The notes: a model not told the origin generated them from the sequence alone. 64,000 bases of DNA from Blautia sp. (GCA_017475035.1 JAFVGK010000066.1:1-64000), one strand, 5' to 3'; numbered from the stretch's first letter, positions 36,396-45,139 are shown. Made by a program: numbers and translations.

Positions 36396-36676
36396 TCCTC
36401 GGCCTCCTTTTCCTCCTCGCCGGGAAGAACCGCGTCTCCGGCATCCTCGGCCTCGATCCTGCGCAATGTCATCAAAAACAGAATCCCGCTCACGCCGGCG
36501 CCGACAGCAGCCTCCGTAATAGCCAGATCCGGAGACTGCAGGAGTATCCAGACCAGACACATCATCGAGCTGTACGCCAGAAATATGACGACCGCTCTCA
36601 GAAGGTTTCCGGTCAGGTTGACACAGACCGCGCAGAAAATGAGTAGAATCAACAATACAATAATCACAGCCTCCAT
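36392..36676 (-). CDS. MbhD-like subunit (DUF4040; MrpA C-terminal equivalent)
   Basis: A 94-residue protein with three membrane helices and the family motif LAYSSMMCLVWILLQSPDLAITEAAVGAGVSG, ending in an acidic tail. It matches the stand-alone MbhD subunit, equivalent to part of the MrpA C-terminus. Its stop overlaps the next gene's GTG start. Confidence 0.82.
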   Translation of the reverse strand: MEAVIIVLLILLIFCAVCVNLTGNLLRAVVIFLAYSSMMCLVWILLQSPDLAITEAAVGAGVSGILFLMTLRRIEAEDAGDAVLPGEEEKEAEE

Positions 36677-36717
36677 AGCTCAACCTCCGCACCCGAATAC
36701 GCTTTCCTTACCATTCC

Positions 36718-37059
36718 TCACTCAAGATCCGCACTCTCCGCCCGATCCACATGATCATAGAGATCCGGATTTGTGAAATACTCGATCTGGCTCAGAAAAT
36801 GCGTGGAAACCGGAGATGAGAACCACATGAAAAGACACAAAAGCACCAGCTTCAAAGTATCCATGTGAAAACCGGAGCTGAATGCCAGGGAAAGCATAAC
36901 CAAAAACAGGGCAAGCGTATCTCCGATCCCGGCGGAATGTATGCGGTTCAGGATAAAATCAAATCTCCATACGCCCAAAACAGCCGCAGTAAAACAGGCA
37001 AGGCCGCCAACGAGAATGACAGCGGTCAAAGCAAAGCGTATCCATCCAAGAACAATCAT
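36718..37059 (-). CDS. MrpG-like antiporter subunit
   Basis: A 113-residue protein with three membrane helices and the MrpG run VLGVWRFDFILNRIHSAGIGDTLAL. ATG 37059 overlaps the MrpF stop by four bases. Confidence 0.88.
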   Translation of the reverse strand: MIVLGWIRFALTAVILVGGLACFTAAVLGVWRFDFILNRIHSAGIGDTLALFLVMLSLAFSSGFHMDTLKLVLLCLFMWFSSPVSTHFLSQIEYFTNPDLYDHVDRAESADLE

Positions 37060-37463
37060 GATGCCTCGCCTCCTCCCTCACATGCATGCTGCTGCAGTTC
37101 TACATTCCCTTGTTCAGCACCATCGTCCGTCTCAAGAAGTTTTTTCTCTCTGCGTTTTCCCGGATCATAGTACATGTCCCGTTTCGGTTTTGAAGGAATA
37201 TAGACCATAGCAAAGACCAGCACCGTAACAAAACTGATCAGGGCGTAGATCAGGGCAACATCCAGAAGATATCCTTCACCGAGAAGCTGAGAGAAAATCG
37301 CGATGCTGCAGATCACCATTGTGCCGATCATATTAATCGACAGGATGCGATCCGTAACACGAGGGCCGATCACCGCGCGCACAAGCATAACCCCGATCAG
37401 GATCGCCAGAACGATCAGCGCAACATTATACAGCACGCGGTAGGCATTATCCAAAGCCGTCAT
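37056..37463 (-). CDS. MrpF-like antiporter subunit
   Basis: A 135-residue protein with three membrane helices and the MrpF run VRAVIGPRVTDRILSINMIGTMVI, followed by a longer-than-usual cytoplasmic tail of about 45 charged residues. ATG 37463 has AAAGGGG upstream. Confidence 0.87.
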   Translation of the reverse strand: MTALDNAYRVLYNVALIVLAILIGVMLVRAVIGPRVTDRILSINMIGTMVICSIAIFSQLLGEGYLLDVALIYALISFVTVLVFAMVYIPSKPKRDMYYDPGKRREKKLLETDDGAEQGNVELQQHACEGGGEAS

Positions 37464-37514
37464 ATGTTCCCCTTTCCCGACATGTCTGCAGCATGTCAAT
37501 CACGGTAGATGATT

Positions 37515-38063
37515 CTACCTGCCACTTTTTCTCTTCACCGCGCTGCCCAGCTCTGCCGCGCGGTTCTTTATGGATGAAAGATCCGGTTTTTTCCACTGGG
37601 ATCCCGGAGCAGAAAGCTCATCCAGGAGTCTCACAAAGGAAGATTCTTCAAGTCCGTCAGCATACTCACGCCGCAGACAATGAACAACAAAAAAATCTCC
37701 CTCCTGAAACATGGTATATGTTCCGGGCGTCAGCGTGATGGAATTTGCCAGCAGCACATTTTTAAACTGTTCCGCAAAGCCGGAATGAAATTCCACAATA
37801 ACCGGATCCGGGTGCTCTGTAAGGCTGAATACCAGTGAAGCCACATTAAGAGCCGCTTTGATGATCTCCATAAGCAGATTTCCCACATATCTGACCGCCC
37901 ACGGCAGATATCTGACCAGCAAATGATCAGATCCTTCGCCAAATCCCAGCACCTTCCTGGCAAACCAGCACAAAGCTCCCGAGATCAGAAGTCCGATCAG
38001 AACCGTCTGTATGCTGAAGCTGCCATTTAATATAATCCAGAGCAAAAAAATCAGAATAAACAT
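37515..38063 (-). CDS. MrpE-like antiporter subunit
   Basis: A 182-residue protein. Two to three N-terminal membrane helices (LIFLLWIILNGSFSIQTVLIGLLISG) are followed by the conserved NSITLTPGTYTMFQEGDFFVVHCL segment of MrpE, then a basic tail. First gene of the antiporter operon, in the order E-F-G-MbhD-B-C-D used by Mbh/Mrp clusters. Confidence 0.87.
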   Translation of the reverse strand: MFILIFLLWIILNGSFSIQTVLIGLLISGALCWFARKVLGFGEGSDHLLVRYLPWAVRYVGNLLMEIIKAALNVASLVFSLTEHPDPVIVEFHSGFAEQFKNVLLANSITLTPGTYTMFQEGDFFVVHCLRREYADGLEESSFVRLLDELSAPGSQWKKPDLSSIKNRAAELGSAVKRKSGR

Positions 38064-38131
38064 ATGCCCTCGCCTTTACAATCAGAGATTTATAAGGATC
38101 ATGTCCGTTGAAATGCCAAAAATACCATTCA

Positions 38132-38160
38132 AATGTATCATCTTATTCGGTAAAAGTCAA
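38132..38160 (-). promoter_or_regulatory. predicted promoter of the Mrp/Mbh-type operon
   Basis: TTGACT (38160-38155), 17-bp spacer, TACATT (38137-38132), minus strand. It overlaps the last codons of trmB. Confidence 0.55.
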
Positions 38161-38828
38161 CGAGGACATGCGATCAATTTGCAGATAGGATTCCCCAGGG
38201 AGGAAAATTTTTCTTCATACTCCGTCATGATATTCCCCTTATTCAGGACAGGATCCGTATGAAGCTCCCAGGTCCGTGCAAGAAGCCGCCAACCGGCCGC
38301 CTCAACCTCTTCCAGAGAAAACCGGAAAAGCTCCCTGTTATCTGTCTTGAACTCGATTTGTCCATCCGGCGGCAATACTTTTTCATATCTTTTCAAAAAC
38401 CGCTGTGACGTAAGACGACGGTCCGTATGTCGGGCCTTCGGCCACGGATCCGAAAAATTCAGATAAATACGGTCCGTCTCCCCATAAGCAAAAACATCCG
38501 CCAGATCCCTGGCGTCCATACGCAGAAAAGTAAGGTTTGCAAGCCCCGCCTGACCTTTTTCCGAAAGCTCTTTTTCCAGCTTCTGCCTTCTTTGCAAAGC
38601 GCGCAGCAGAACGCTGCTGTACATCTCAATCCCGATAAAATTGATCTCGGGATGGATCTGAGCCATTTTCATCAAAAACTGCCCTTTTCCCATGCCGATC
38701 TCTATCCGGATCGGATTATCATTTTCAAAATAGTCCTTCCACCTTCCCTTCCAGGCAAAGGGATCCGGAACAACATAAGGGCTGATTCCGATCTCCTCCC
38801 TTGCCCCGGGAATATTACGAAGACGCAT
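38157..38828 (-). CDS. trmB: tRNA (guanine-N7-)-methyltransferase
   Basis: A 223-residue SAM-dependent methyltransferase with EIGMGKGQFL (SAM site), GIEMYSSVLLRAL, and the catalytic/substrate loop LNFSDPWPKARHTDRRLTSQRFL that defines TrmB. It methylates G46 of tRNA. ATG 38828 follows GAGGAGGAG. It appears monocistronic, with the Mrp-type operon just downstream. Confidence 0.95.
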   Translation of the reverse strand: MRLRNIPGAREEIGISPYVVPDPFAWKGRWKDYFENDNPIRIEIGMGKGQFLMKMAQIHPEINFIGIEMYSSVLLRALQRRQKLEKELSEKGQAGLANLTFLRMDARDLADVFAYGETDRIYLNFSDPWPKARHTDRRLTSQRFLKRYEKVLPPDGQIEFKTDNRELFRFSLEEVEAAGWRLLARTWELHTDPVLNKGNIMTEYEEKFSSLGNPICKLIACPR

Positions 38829-38933
38829 AACGCCTCTCCTCCTCTCATATCATAACGAAGTATTATGCTTTATACCGACATACAGTTTCGACGCGCCGCG
38901 GTACAGGCATTCCATAGGGCGCTCTTCGATAAT

Positions 38934-38996
38934 AAGAGGGGGACCGTCCCTTGTGTTCCTCAGAGAAACACCAAGAACCGTCCCCCTTAGTTTAAA
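38934..38996 (-). terminator. imperfect hairpin of the GGGGGACGGTTC family
   Basis: Arms with AGGGGGAC and GTCCCCCT and a partly matched GGTTCTTGGTGTTTC interior, after the CapA-like gene. The same GGGGACGGTTCC motif forms the perfect hairpin at 52446-52488, so this is a repeat family as well as a likely terminator. Nothing else is recognisable between 38829 and 39123. Confidence 0.5.
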
Positions 38997-39123
38997 ACCG
39001 TTCTCCGTCTTTAAGGACTATGCCTGACGATTACGACAGACATCGCCGGAGACCGCCGATGTCAGTTACAGATAAACCTGAACAAAAGACAGACCGATAC
39101 GACAGATTCGAGCGGATCCTCGA

Positions 39124-40755
39124 TTATGTTGAATATTCTTCATCGTAATCGTAGTCCTCTTCATAATCATAGTCTTCCTCATAATAGGTATCTTCGTAGT
39201 CGTAGTCTTCCTCATAATAGGTATCTTCGTAGTCGTAGTCTTCCTCATAATAGGTATCTTCGTAGTCGTAGTTTTCCTCATAATCGGTATCTTCGTAGTC
39301 GTAATCTTCCTCATAGTCATAATCATAGTCTTCATCGCCCTCCGCGTTATCTTCAGACGCGGAATTTCCCGCCGCGGCAGTTCCGAGCTGGGCGAAATAC
39401 TGATCTGCCGAGACTGAATCACGATCCTGTACACGAATGCCGGCGCCGTCATACATGTTGCCTTCACTGTCAAACGTAAAATCCAGCATCGTGTTTTTTT
39501 CCGTGGCAGTCCATTGCAGGAGCTGCGTCTGAGCAGCTTTGTCCTTCAAAGCACGGACCGTAAAATCATTGCCATACGTCGCCGCAAGCGTATGCGACAT
39601 AGCCAGCGTGTCTGTATAATCAGAAAGCTTATAGACCGCATGGTCTCCGTTGCTGATATTATAATGCATCACCAGAGGCTCCAGATCCGGATTGATAATC
39701 TGAATCTGTGAATTTTCCCCGCTTCCGGTCTTCTGGATGGTAAACCGCGCCAGACCGCCAAGCATAGCCTTGTCTGACGACTGGCCGGAGACAAAATTGC
39801 CCAGTCCGTAATAAATCAGCATCTTATGTCCCTGCTGATCCGTCATGGTACAATATGGCGACAAAACATGGGAGAAGGTACCGATCGTAACGTCAACGCC
39901 CTGGGAAAGCAGGTAATTCGCCCACTCCTTTTGATATTCCGTGGGCATCGACTCCTGGTCTTTGCCAAAGTGGATGCAGAAAATCACACAGTCGCTGATC
40001 TCCTTTGCCTGCGCAATCATCTGAGCCACTTCCGCAGTCTGCAGAGTAAACAGGCTGTATCCTGCGGCAGTGTCCGAGCGCACTGTCACGCTCTGGATCG
40101 GCATACTGTAATCCAGGACCGCAATCCGGATCCCGTTGACCTCTCTCACAATGATCTGTGCCGAGGCATTTGCTTCCCTGATGCCTGCAAGAGACACGCC
40201 CGGCTGAGAGTTTTTCATAAAATCCATGGTCTGGGCCACGAATTCATCTCCTGCCGAGAGCATGTGCTCGGTAGAAGCGGTAAAAACGTCAAATCCTGCC
40301 GCCGCCAGGGCATCAGCCACCTCAACCGGCGTAACATAGGGCACATATCCGCTGGCCGAGGTATGATCCGTGGTGAAAGGGGTCTCCTGATTGACAATCG
40401 CAAGATCCGCCGCCTGAATATCTGCTTTCACATGTTCATATAAGTGATCATAGCTGTAAATCCCGTTGTCCCTCTGTCCTGAAGTCAGAAGAGAGCCTTC
40501 TACGATATTATCCCCGACAGCCACAATCGAAGCGGTTCCTGTCACGGCTCCGCCGCTGCCTGCATCTGTCCCTTGTATCGCCTCAAGGGCAGCAGCTGTT
40601 TTCTCCGCCTCCATCGCCGGCCTTTGTACCATATTATAATCGATCCGGTTAAACAACACGCAGATCAGAACCAGAACAACAGCAGATACGATCATGCTGA
40701 TCCGGCTATTCATCTTTTCTACCAGATTTAATGGAAGATTATCATTTCGTTTCAT
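39124..40755 (-). CDS. CapA/PgsA-like metallophosphatase-fold protein with an acidic Tyr-rich repeat tail
   Basis: A 543-residue protein with one N-terminal membrane anchor (~20-40) and a CapA/PgsA-type calcineurin-like domain (~75-400: AVGDNIVEGSLL, LAIVNQETPF, IHFGKDQESMPTEYQ, GTFSHVLSP). Several canonical metal-site positions differ: the usual N-N-H is TASTEH and the usual GHHPH is GTFSH, so catalytic activity is doubtful. The last ~75 residues are almost only D, E and Y, built from 11-residue units. It probably faces outside the membrane. PgsA-type proteins export poly-gamma-glutamate, but no PgsBC is in the window. Confidence 0.8.
   Translation of the reverse strand: MKRNDNLPLNLVEKMNSRISMIVSAVVLVLICVLFNRIDYNMVQRPAMEAEKTAAALEAIQGTDAGSGGAVTGTASIVAVGDNIVEGSLLTSGQRDNGIYSYDHLYEHVKADIQAADLAIVNQETPFTTDHTSASGYVPYVTPVEVADALAAAGFDVFTASTEHMLSAGDEFVAQTMDFMKNSQPGVSLAGIREANASAQIIVREVNGIRIAVLDYSMPIQSVTVRSDTAAGYSLFTLQTAEVAQMIAQAKEISDCVIFCIHFGKDQESMPTEYQKEWANYLLSQGVDVTIGTFSHVLSPYCTMTDQQGHKMLIYYGLGNFVSGQSSDKAMLGGLARFTIQKTGSGENSQIQIINPDLEPLVMHYNISNGDHAVYKLSDYTDTLAMSHTLAATYGNDFTVRALKDKAAQTQLLQWTATEKNTMLDFTFDSEGNMYDGAGIRVQDRDSVSADQYFAQLGTAAAGNSASEDNAEGDEDYDYDYEEDYDYEDTDYEENYDYEDTYYEEDYDYEDTYYEEDYDYEDTYYEEDYDYEEDYDYDEEYST
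39174..39305. repeat. 33-bp coding minisatellite, four units
   Basis: Three identical 33-bp units (39174-39206, 39207-39239, 39240-39272) and one diverged unit (39273-39305), each encoding eleven residues of a YEEDYDYEDTY pattern in the tail of the CapA-like protein. Confidence 0.9.
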
Positions 40756-40974
40756 AATCTTTTTCCCTTGCTTTTTTATTTCGACGAGCAGTTCTTAAAA
40801 TCCACATCTCTCAAAGATTAAATGCGGTATTTTTCAGAAATTTCCAGCATACCTCTGATACTGTATTTATTACAAAATTTTTTCTGCTTCGTGTTTCCGA
40901 TTATACCAAAGACGGCGTAACCTGAATAGATGGCAAATTGCACAAAGGTTAACGAAACATTTCGCAGTTATCCT

Positions 40975-41090
40975 CTTTCCACATTCGCTATCCACTTTTC
41001 GTGTGGAGAAAAACAGCCCCGAAAATAAGTTATTCACAAAGTTATCCACATTTTCCACATTTATTCGGGGTGGAAAATAAGTTTTCCACA
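40975..41090. promoter_or_regulatory. cluster of DnaA-box-like sequences
   Basis: One perfect DnaA box TTATCCACA (41042-41050) with TTATTCACA (41030-41038), two TTTTCCACA (41051-41059, 41082-41090), CTTTCCACA (40975-40983), CTATCCACT (40988-40996) and, on the other strand, TTCTCCACA (41010-41002). They lie in the AT-rich 558-bp gap between the CapA-like gene and tatD. No other feature is recognised in 40756-41313. Confidence 0.45.
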
Positions 41091-41313
41091 TTTTCACAGA
41101 ATGGACAAACTTTGTAAAAAACTCCCAAATCGATCAAATTCGGAAGAAAATCCGAGAAACCTCTTGACATTTTTGTCGTCAAACAGTTACAGCTTGAAAA
41201 CTGGATTTAACATTTCTGTAATATTTGTGCCTGAATAGTCTGACTTTTTTTACCAAAAACTTCCTTTGCCCGATTCCGCGGTCAAAGGACGGAAAGAAGC
41301 GCCGTCCCCGGAA

Positions 41314-42090
41314 TCATGCTATTTCGAATAATCTCTTCGCATTCTCCTCTGTCACCGCAATCACCGTTTCTTCATCTATATTCTTCAGTTTTGCCATGGT
41401 TTCCACGACATGCGGCAGATATTTAGATGAATTTCGTTTCCCGCGATAGGGAACCGGGGACAGATACGGGCAATCTGTCTCCAGAACCAGCTGACTTATG
41501 GGAGCCTTTTCTACGACCTCCACCAGTCTGCGCGCATTTTTATACGTAAGTACACCGCCGATTCCAAGGTACAGTCCCATCTCCAGATACTCCCTGGCAA
41601 TCTCCCAGGAATAAGAAAAGCAGTGAATAATGCCGCCGTGCATGCCTTTCCGGCAATACTCCTTCACAATGTCCAGGGTATCCTTTGCCGCCTCACGGCT
41701 GTGAACGATAAAAGGCTTGCCTGTCTGTCCGGCGATTTCCATCTGATCACGGAAAACCTTTTGCTGGAGCTCATGTTCGCCGGCATCCTTGTGCCAGTAA
41801 TAATCCAGGCCGATCTCGCCGATCGCGACGGTCTTCGGATCTCTCGTGAGATTACGGATCGTTTCGGCTGCCTGCCCGTCATATTTTCCGGCATCATCCG
41901 GATGCAGGCCTACAGCCGCGTATACATGGGGAAATTTCTCCGCCAGGGCAGGCGTCGTCTGCAGACTCTCAACGGAAGCGCAGACATTTACCACCGTCCC
42001 GACTCCAAAAGCAGGCAGGGAGGAGACAAGCTCCTCCCTGTCCGCGTCAAACGCGTCATCATCATAATGAGCGTGCGTATCAAAAATCAT
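41314..42090 (-). CDS. tatD: TatD-family metal-dependent DNase
   Basis: A 258-residue TIM-barrel hydrolase with THAHYDDDAFD at the start, GLHPDDAG, AIGEIGLDYYW, VHSREA and ETDCPYLSPVPYRGKRNSS, the metal- and substrate-binding landmarks of TatD/YabD. It starts with no gap after metG, an arrangement common in Firmicutes. Confidence 0.93.
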   Translation of the reverse strand: MIFDTHAHYDDDAFDADREELVSSLPAFGVGTVVNVCASVESLQTTPALAEKFPHVYAAVGLHPDDAGKYDGQAAETIRNLTRDPKTVAIGEIGLDYYWHKDAGEHELQQKVFRDQMEIAGQTGKPFIVHSREAAKDTLDIVKEYCRKGMHGGIIHCFSYSWEIAREYLEMGLYLGIGGVLTYKNARRLVEVVEKAPISQLVLETDCPYLSPVPYRGKRNSSKYLPHVVETMAKLKNIDEETVIAVTEENAKRLFEIA

Positions 42091-44058
42091 TCAGCAGACC
42101 TCCGCCCCGGCAGGCATCTCACGGTCCGGCACCATCAGGGAAAGATTTCCCTCTCCGTCCTCGGCGCAAAGGATCATTCCTTCACTGTCAAGTCCGGCGA
42201 TCCTGGCTGGCTTTAGGTTTGTCACAACCATGACCTTCTTTCCCACCATCTCCTCCGGGCTGTACCCGGATTTGATGCCGGAAAGAATCTGCCGCACCTG
42301 GCTGCCGATCTTCACTTTGGAGCAAAGAAGTTTTTTCGACTTCTTCACCGCTTCGCAGGCAATGATCTCACCGATCTGAAACTGCAGCTTCGCAAAGTCA
42401 TCATATGTAATCTCCGGCTTTGCATCGATATCGATCCCGCCCGCTTCTTTCTTCTCTTCTCCGGCATCCGCAGCCGAAGGAGCTGCAGGATGCAGCTTTT
42501 CCACCTTTTCCATGACTTCCTTGAGATCCTGGCGGGCAAAGAGAATTTCCGGTTTTTCTGTCACCTTATTTCCGGAAGGATAGCCGCCAAAAACGGACAG
42601 CTGCTCTAAGCCGCGCTTTGATACGCACAGCTGGGCAAGAATTCTCTCGCTGGTCTCAGGCATAAAGGGCTCGAGAAGCTCCGCGCCGATGGTGATGCCT
42701 TCCGCGAGATTGTAAAGCACGGTGGCAAGACGGTCTTTTTTGGCCTCGTCTTTTGCCAGCACCCAGGGCGCGGTTTCATCGATATATTTATTGCAGCGCT
42801 TAAACAGGGTAAAGATCTCCGTAATCGCGTCGGCGACACGAAGCCGGCTCATCTTCTCACTGACCTTTGCGCTCGTTCCCGCAACCACCGCCGCCAGCTC
42901 ATCATCCACGGGCTCGTTGACCTGTTTGTTCTCCACAATGCCGCCAAAGTACTTATTGGACATGGAGATCGTCCGGTTGACCAGGTTCCCCAGGACATTT
43001 GCCAGATCGGAATTCATGCGTTCCACCATCAGTTCCCAGGTGATCACACCGTCATTTTCAAAGGGCATCTCATGCAGGACAAAGTAGCGTACCGCGTCAA
43101 CACCGAAAAGATCCACCAGCTCATCCGCGTAGATGACATTTCCTTTGGATTTGCTCATCTTGCCGTCCCCCTGCAAAAGCCAGGGATGACCGAAGACCTG
43201 TTTCGGCAGCGGCTGCTCCAGAGACATTAAGAAGATCGGCCAGTAAATCGTATGGAAGCGGATAATGTCCTTTCCGATCAGATGAAGATCAGCCGGCCAG
43301 TATTTTTTATATTGGTCTGTGTGATTCCCATCGCCGTCGTAGCCGATCCCGGTGATGTAGTTTGTCAGGGCATCCAGCCAGACATAAACAACGTGATTGG
43401 GATCAAAATCCACAGGGATTCCCCACTTAAAAGAAGTACGGGAAACACACAGATCCTGGAGGCCCGGGAGCAGGAAGTTATTCATCATCTCGTTCTTCCT
43501 GGATTCCGGCTGGATAAACTCCGGATGCGTATTGATATAATCGATCAGCCGGTCAGCGTATTTGCTCATTCTGAAGAAATATGCCTCCTCGCTGGCCCTC
43601 GTAACCGTTCTGCCGCAGTCCGGGCACTTGCCGTCCGCAAGCTGGGTCTCGGTCCAGAAGGATTCGCAGGGAGTACAGTACCAGCCCTCATATGCGCCTT
43701 TGTAGATATCACCCTTGGCATACATTTTCTTAAATATCTTCTGTACCTGGCGCTCATGATCTTCGTCCGTCGTGCGGATGAACTTATCATAGGACGTATT
43801 CATCATATTCCAGATATCTTTAATCTGCCCTGCTACGTCGTCTACGAACTGCTTCGGCGTCACCTGCTTTTCCGCGGCCTTCTGCTCGATCTTCTGCCCG
43901 TGCTCGTCCGTCCCGGTCTGGAAGAAGACGTCATAGCCCTCTGCCCTCTTATATCTGGCAATCGCGTCCGCCAGGACGATCTCATAAGTATTTCCGATAT
44001 GCGGCTTGCCTGATGTGTAGGCAATCGCCGTGGTAATATAATATTTTGGTTTTTCCAT
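42091..44058 (-). CDS. metG: methionyl-tRNA synthetase
   Basis: A 655-residue class I synthetase with AYTSGKPHIGNTYE (HIGH equivalent), a zinc knuckle (CTPCESFW...CPDCGR), KMSKSKGN near residue 305, and a C-terminal tRNA-binding (EMAP/Trbp111-like) domain from about 545. Full length for the dimeric bacterial type. The proximal sequence has no clear T-box. Confidence 0.96.
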   Translation of the reverse strand: MEKPKYYITTAIAYTSGKPHIGNTYEIVLADAIARYKRAEGYDVFFQTGTDEHGQKIEQKAAEKQVTPKQFVDDVAGQIKDIWNMMNTSYDKFIRTTDEDHERQVQKIFKKMYAKGDIYKGAYEGWYCTPCESFWTETQLADGKCPDCGRTVTRASEEAYFFRMSKYADRLIDYINTHPEFIQPESRKNEMMNNFLLPGLQDLCVSRTSFKWGIPVDFDPNHVVYVWLDALTNYITGIGYDGDGNHTDQYKKYWPADLHLIGKDIIRFHTIYWPIFLMSLEQPLPKQVFGHPWLLQGDGKMSKSKGNVIYADELVDLFGVDAVRYFVLHEMPFENDGVITWELMVERMNSDLANVLGNLVNRTISMSNKYFGGIVENKQVNEPVDDELAAVVAGTSAKVSEKMSRLRVADAITEIFTLFKRCNKYIDETAPWVLAKDEAKKDRLATVLYNLAEGITIGAELLEPFMPETSERILAQLCVSKRGLEQLSVFGGYPSGNKVTEKPEILFARQDLKEVMEKVEKLHPAAPSAADAGEEKKEAGGIDIDAKPEITYDDFAKLQFQIGEIIACEAVKKSKKLLCSKVKIGSQVRQILSGIKSGYSPEEMVGKKVMVVTNLKPARIAGLDSEGMILCAEDGEGNLSLMVPDREMPAGAEVC

Positions 44059-44093
44059 GAATTCCTATTACCTCCACTAGATATTTATTATGT

Positions 44094-44122
44094 AGTATAT
44101 CAGCCTTGAAAAGATTTGTCCA
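44094..44122 (-). promoter_or_regulatory. predicted promoter of metG-tatD
   Basis: TGGACA (44122-44117), 17-bp spacer, TATACT (44099-44094), minus strand, about 36 bp before the metG start. Confidence 0.55.
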
Positions 44123-44177
44123 GAATGCAGGGAGCTGTTATCACGGATGTTTCGCAAATTGAGTACCCTTTCAAGCA

Positions 44178-44208
44178 GACCTTGACGCTCGGCTTCAAGG
44201 TCTGCACC
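44178..44208. other. perfect inverted repeat in the divergent metG-rubrerythrin gap
   Basis: GCAGACCTTGA (44178-44188) and TCAAGGTCTGC (44198-44208) form an 11-bp stem with a 9-base loop, between the two divergent promoters. No T-tract follows on either strand; it may be an operator or an isolated terminator relic. Confidence 0.5.
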
Positions 44209-44246
44209 GGCTCCCGGAGATTCTACCAACAGTCTAAAGAATAGTC

Positions 44247-44276
44247 TTGACTAACTATCCGGAATTCTTTTATAAT
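44247..44276 (+). promoter_or_regulatory. predicted sigma-A promoter of the rubrerythrin gene
   Basis: TTGACT (44247-44252), 18-bp spacer, TATAAT (44271-44276), leaving a leader of about 100 bases. Confidence 0.75.
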
Positions 44277-44385
44277 TTACCCATGCAGCTTAGTTAACAG
44301 AACAGTTTTCAGAGGATGCGCACGAATTACTGCGAAAGCGGTAAACGAAGTGGTATGCCTTTTATGCATCAGAAAGGAGATCCAT

Positions 44386-44931
44386 ATGGCAAAATGGGTA
44401 TGTAATGTTTGTGGTTATGTTTATGAAGGTGATGCTGCTCCGGAGCAGTGCCCGGTATGTAAGGCTCCCGCTTCCAAGTTCACGAAACAGGGCGACGAGA
44501 TGACATGGGCGGCAGAGCATGTTGTCGGCGTGGCTCAGGGTGTAAGTGAGGATATCCTTGCTGATCTCCGCGCTAATTTCCAGGGTGAGTGCTCTGAGGT
44601 AGGTATGTATCTTGCCATGGCACGCGTTGCCTTCCGCGAGGGTTATCCGGAAGTCGGCCTGTATTATGAGAAGGCTGCCTATGAGGAGGCAGAGCATGCG
44701 GCTAAATTCGCAGAGCTGCTCGGCGAAGTCGTCACCGATTCCACCAAGAAGAACCTTGAAATGCGTGTGGAAGCAGAGAACGGCGCTACCGCAGGAAAGA
44801 CTGACCTTGCCAAGAGAGCAAAGGCAGCGAATCTTGACGCGATCCATGACACGGTACATGAGATGGCCCGTGATGAGGCAAGACACGGCAAAGCGTTCAA
44901 GGGACTGCTGGACAGATACTTCGGGAAATAA
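44386..44931 (+). CDS. reverse rubrerythrin (rubredoxin domain first)
   Basis: A 181-residue protein. Residues 1-35 are a rubredoxin-like domain with CNVCGYVY and CPVCKAP; residues ~45-181 are a four-helix di-iron domain with the E-x2-H pairs EAEH and EARH and further Glu ligands. This N-terminal rubredoxin order defines reverse rubrerythrins, peroxide-reducing enzymes of clostridia. ATG 44386 has AGAAAGGAG upstream; the frame open to 44350 has no ribosome site. Confidence 0.92.
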   Translation: MAKWVCNVCGYVYEGDAAPEQCPVCKAPASKFTKQGDEMTWAAEHVVGVAQGVSEDILADLRANFQGECSEVGMYLAMARVAFREGYPEVGLYYEKAAYEEAEHAAKFAELLGEVVTDSTKKNLEMRVEAENGATAGKTDLAKRAKAANLDAIHDTVHEMARDEARHGKAFKGLLDRYFGK

Positions 44932-44944
44932 AAGCAGCGCACAA

Positions 44945-45139
44945 ATGTAGAAATATGAATATGTCACAATCAATACAGTGAACGGCCTTTTCAGCAGCAA
45001 AAATCAGGGCTGCCGCGGAGTCTTCGATGCATATGCGTCTAAAGGATACCGCTGTGCCGGCTGGTTTCCCGTTAAAACCGGCAATATCTTTGAAGACGCA
45101 TCCCGGAAAGCAGATCTGATCTTTGAAACTGATGGATAA
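44945..45139 (+). pseudogene. DUF4177-like small protein gene with an amber stop at codon 2
   Basis: After ATG 44945 comes TAG, then an open frame of 62 sense codons with the pattern KYEYVTINT...FDAYASKGYRCAGWFPV...ADLIFETDG, which resembles DUF4177 proteins. The family usually starts MKKYEYV, so TAG looks like a point change from AAG. GTG 44978 is in frame but would remove the conserved start. It lies 13 bp after rubrerythrin and ends before an intrinsic terminator, so the two were probably co-transcribed. Confidence 0.6.

Noticed and set aside
39174-39305. CRISPR array
   Set aside because: Units are contiguous 33-bp coding repeats without spacers.
40870-41097. 75-codon minus-strand ORF in the tatD-CapA gap
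   Set aside because: Low-complexity translation of the DnaA-box-rich sequence, no ribosome site and no family resemblance.
40756-41313. Chromosomal origin of replication
   Set aside because: No dnaA, dnaN or other origin genes in the window; only the box cluster supports it, so it is kept as a lead rather than an oriC call.
44059-44380. T-box or SAM riboswitch for metG
   Set aside because: The metG leader is only about 30 bases from the predicted promoter, with no T-box sequence; the 44178-44208 hairpin lies upstream of that promoter.
44945-44950. Pyrrolysine or other recoding of the TAG codon
   Set aside because: Codon 2 is an unlikely place for recoding and no supporting machinery is visible; a point mutation is simpler.
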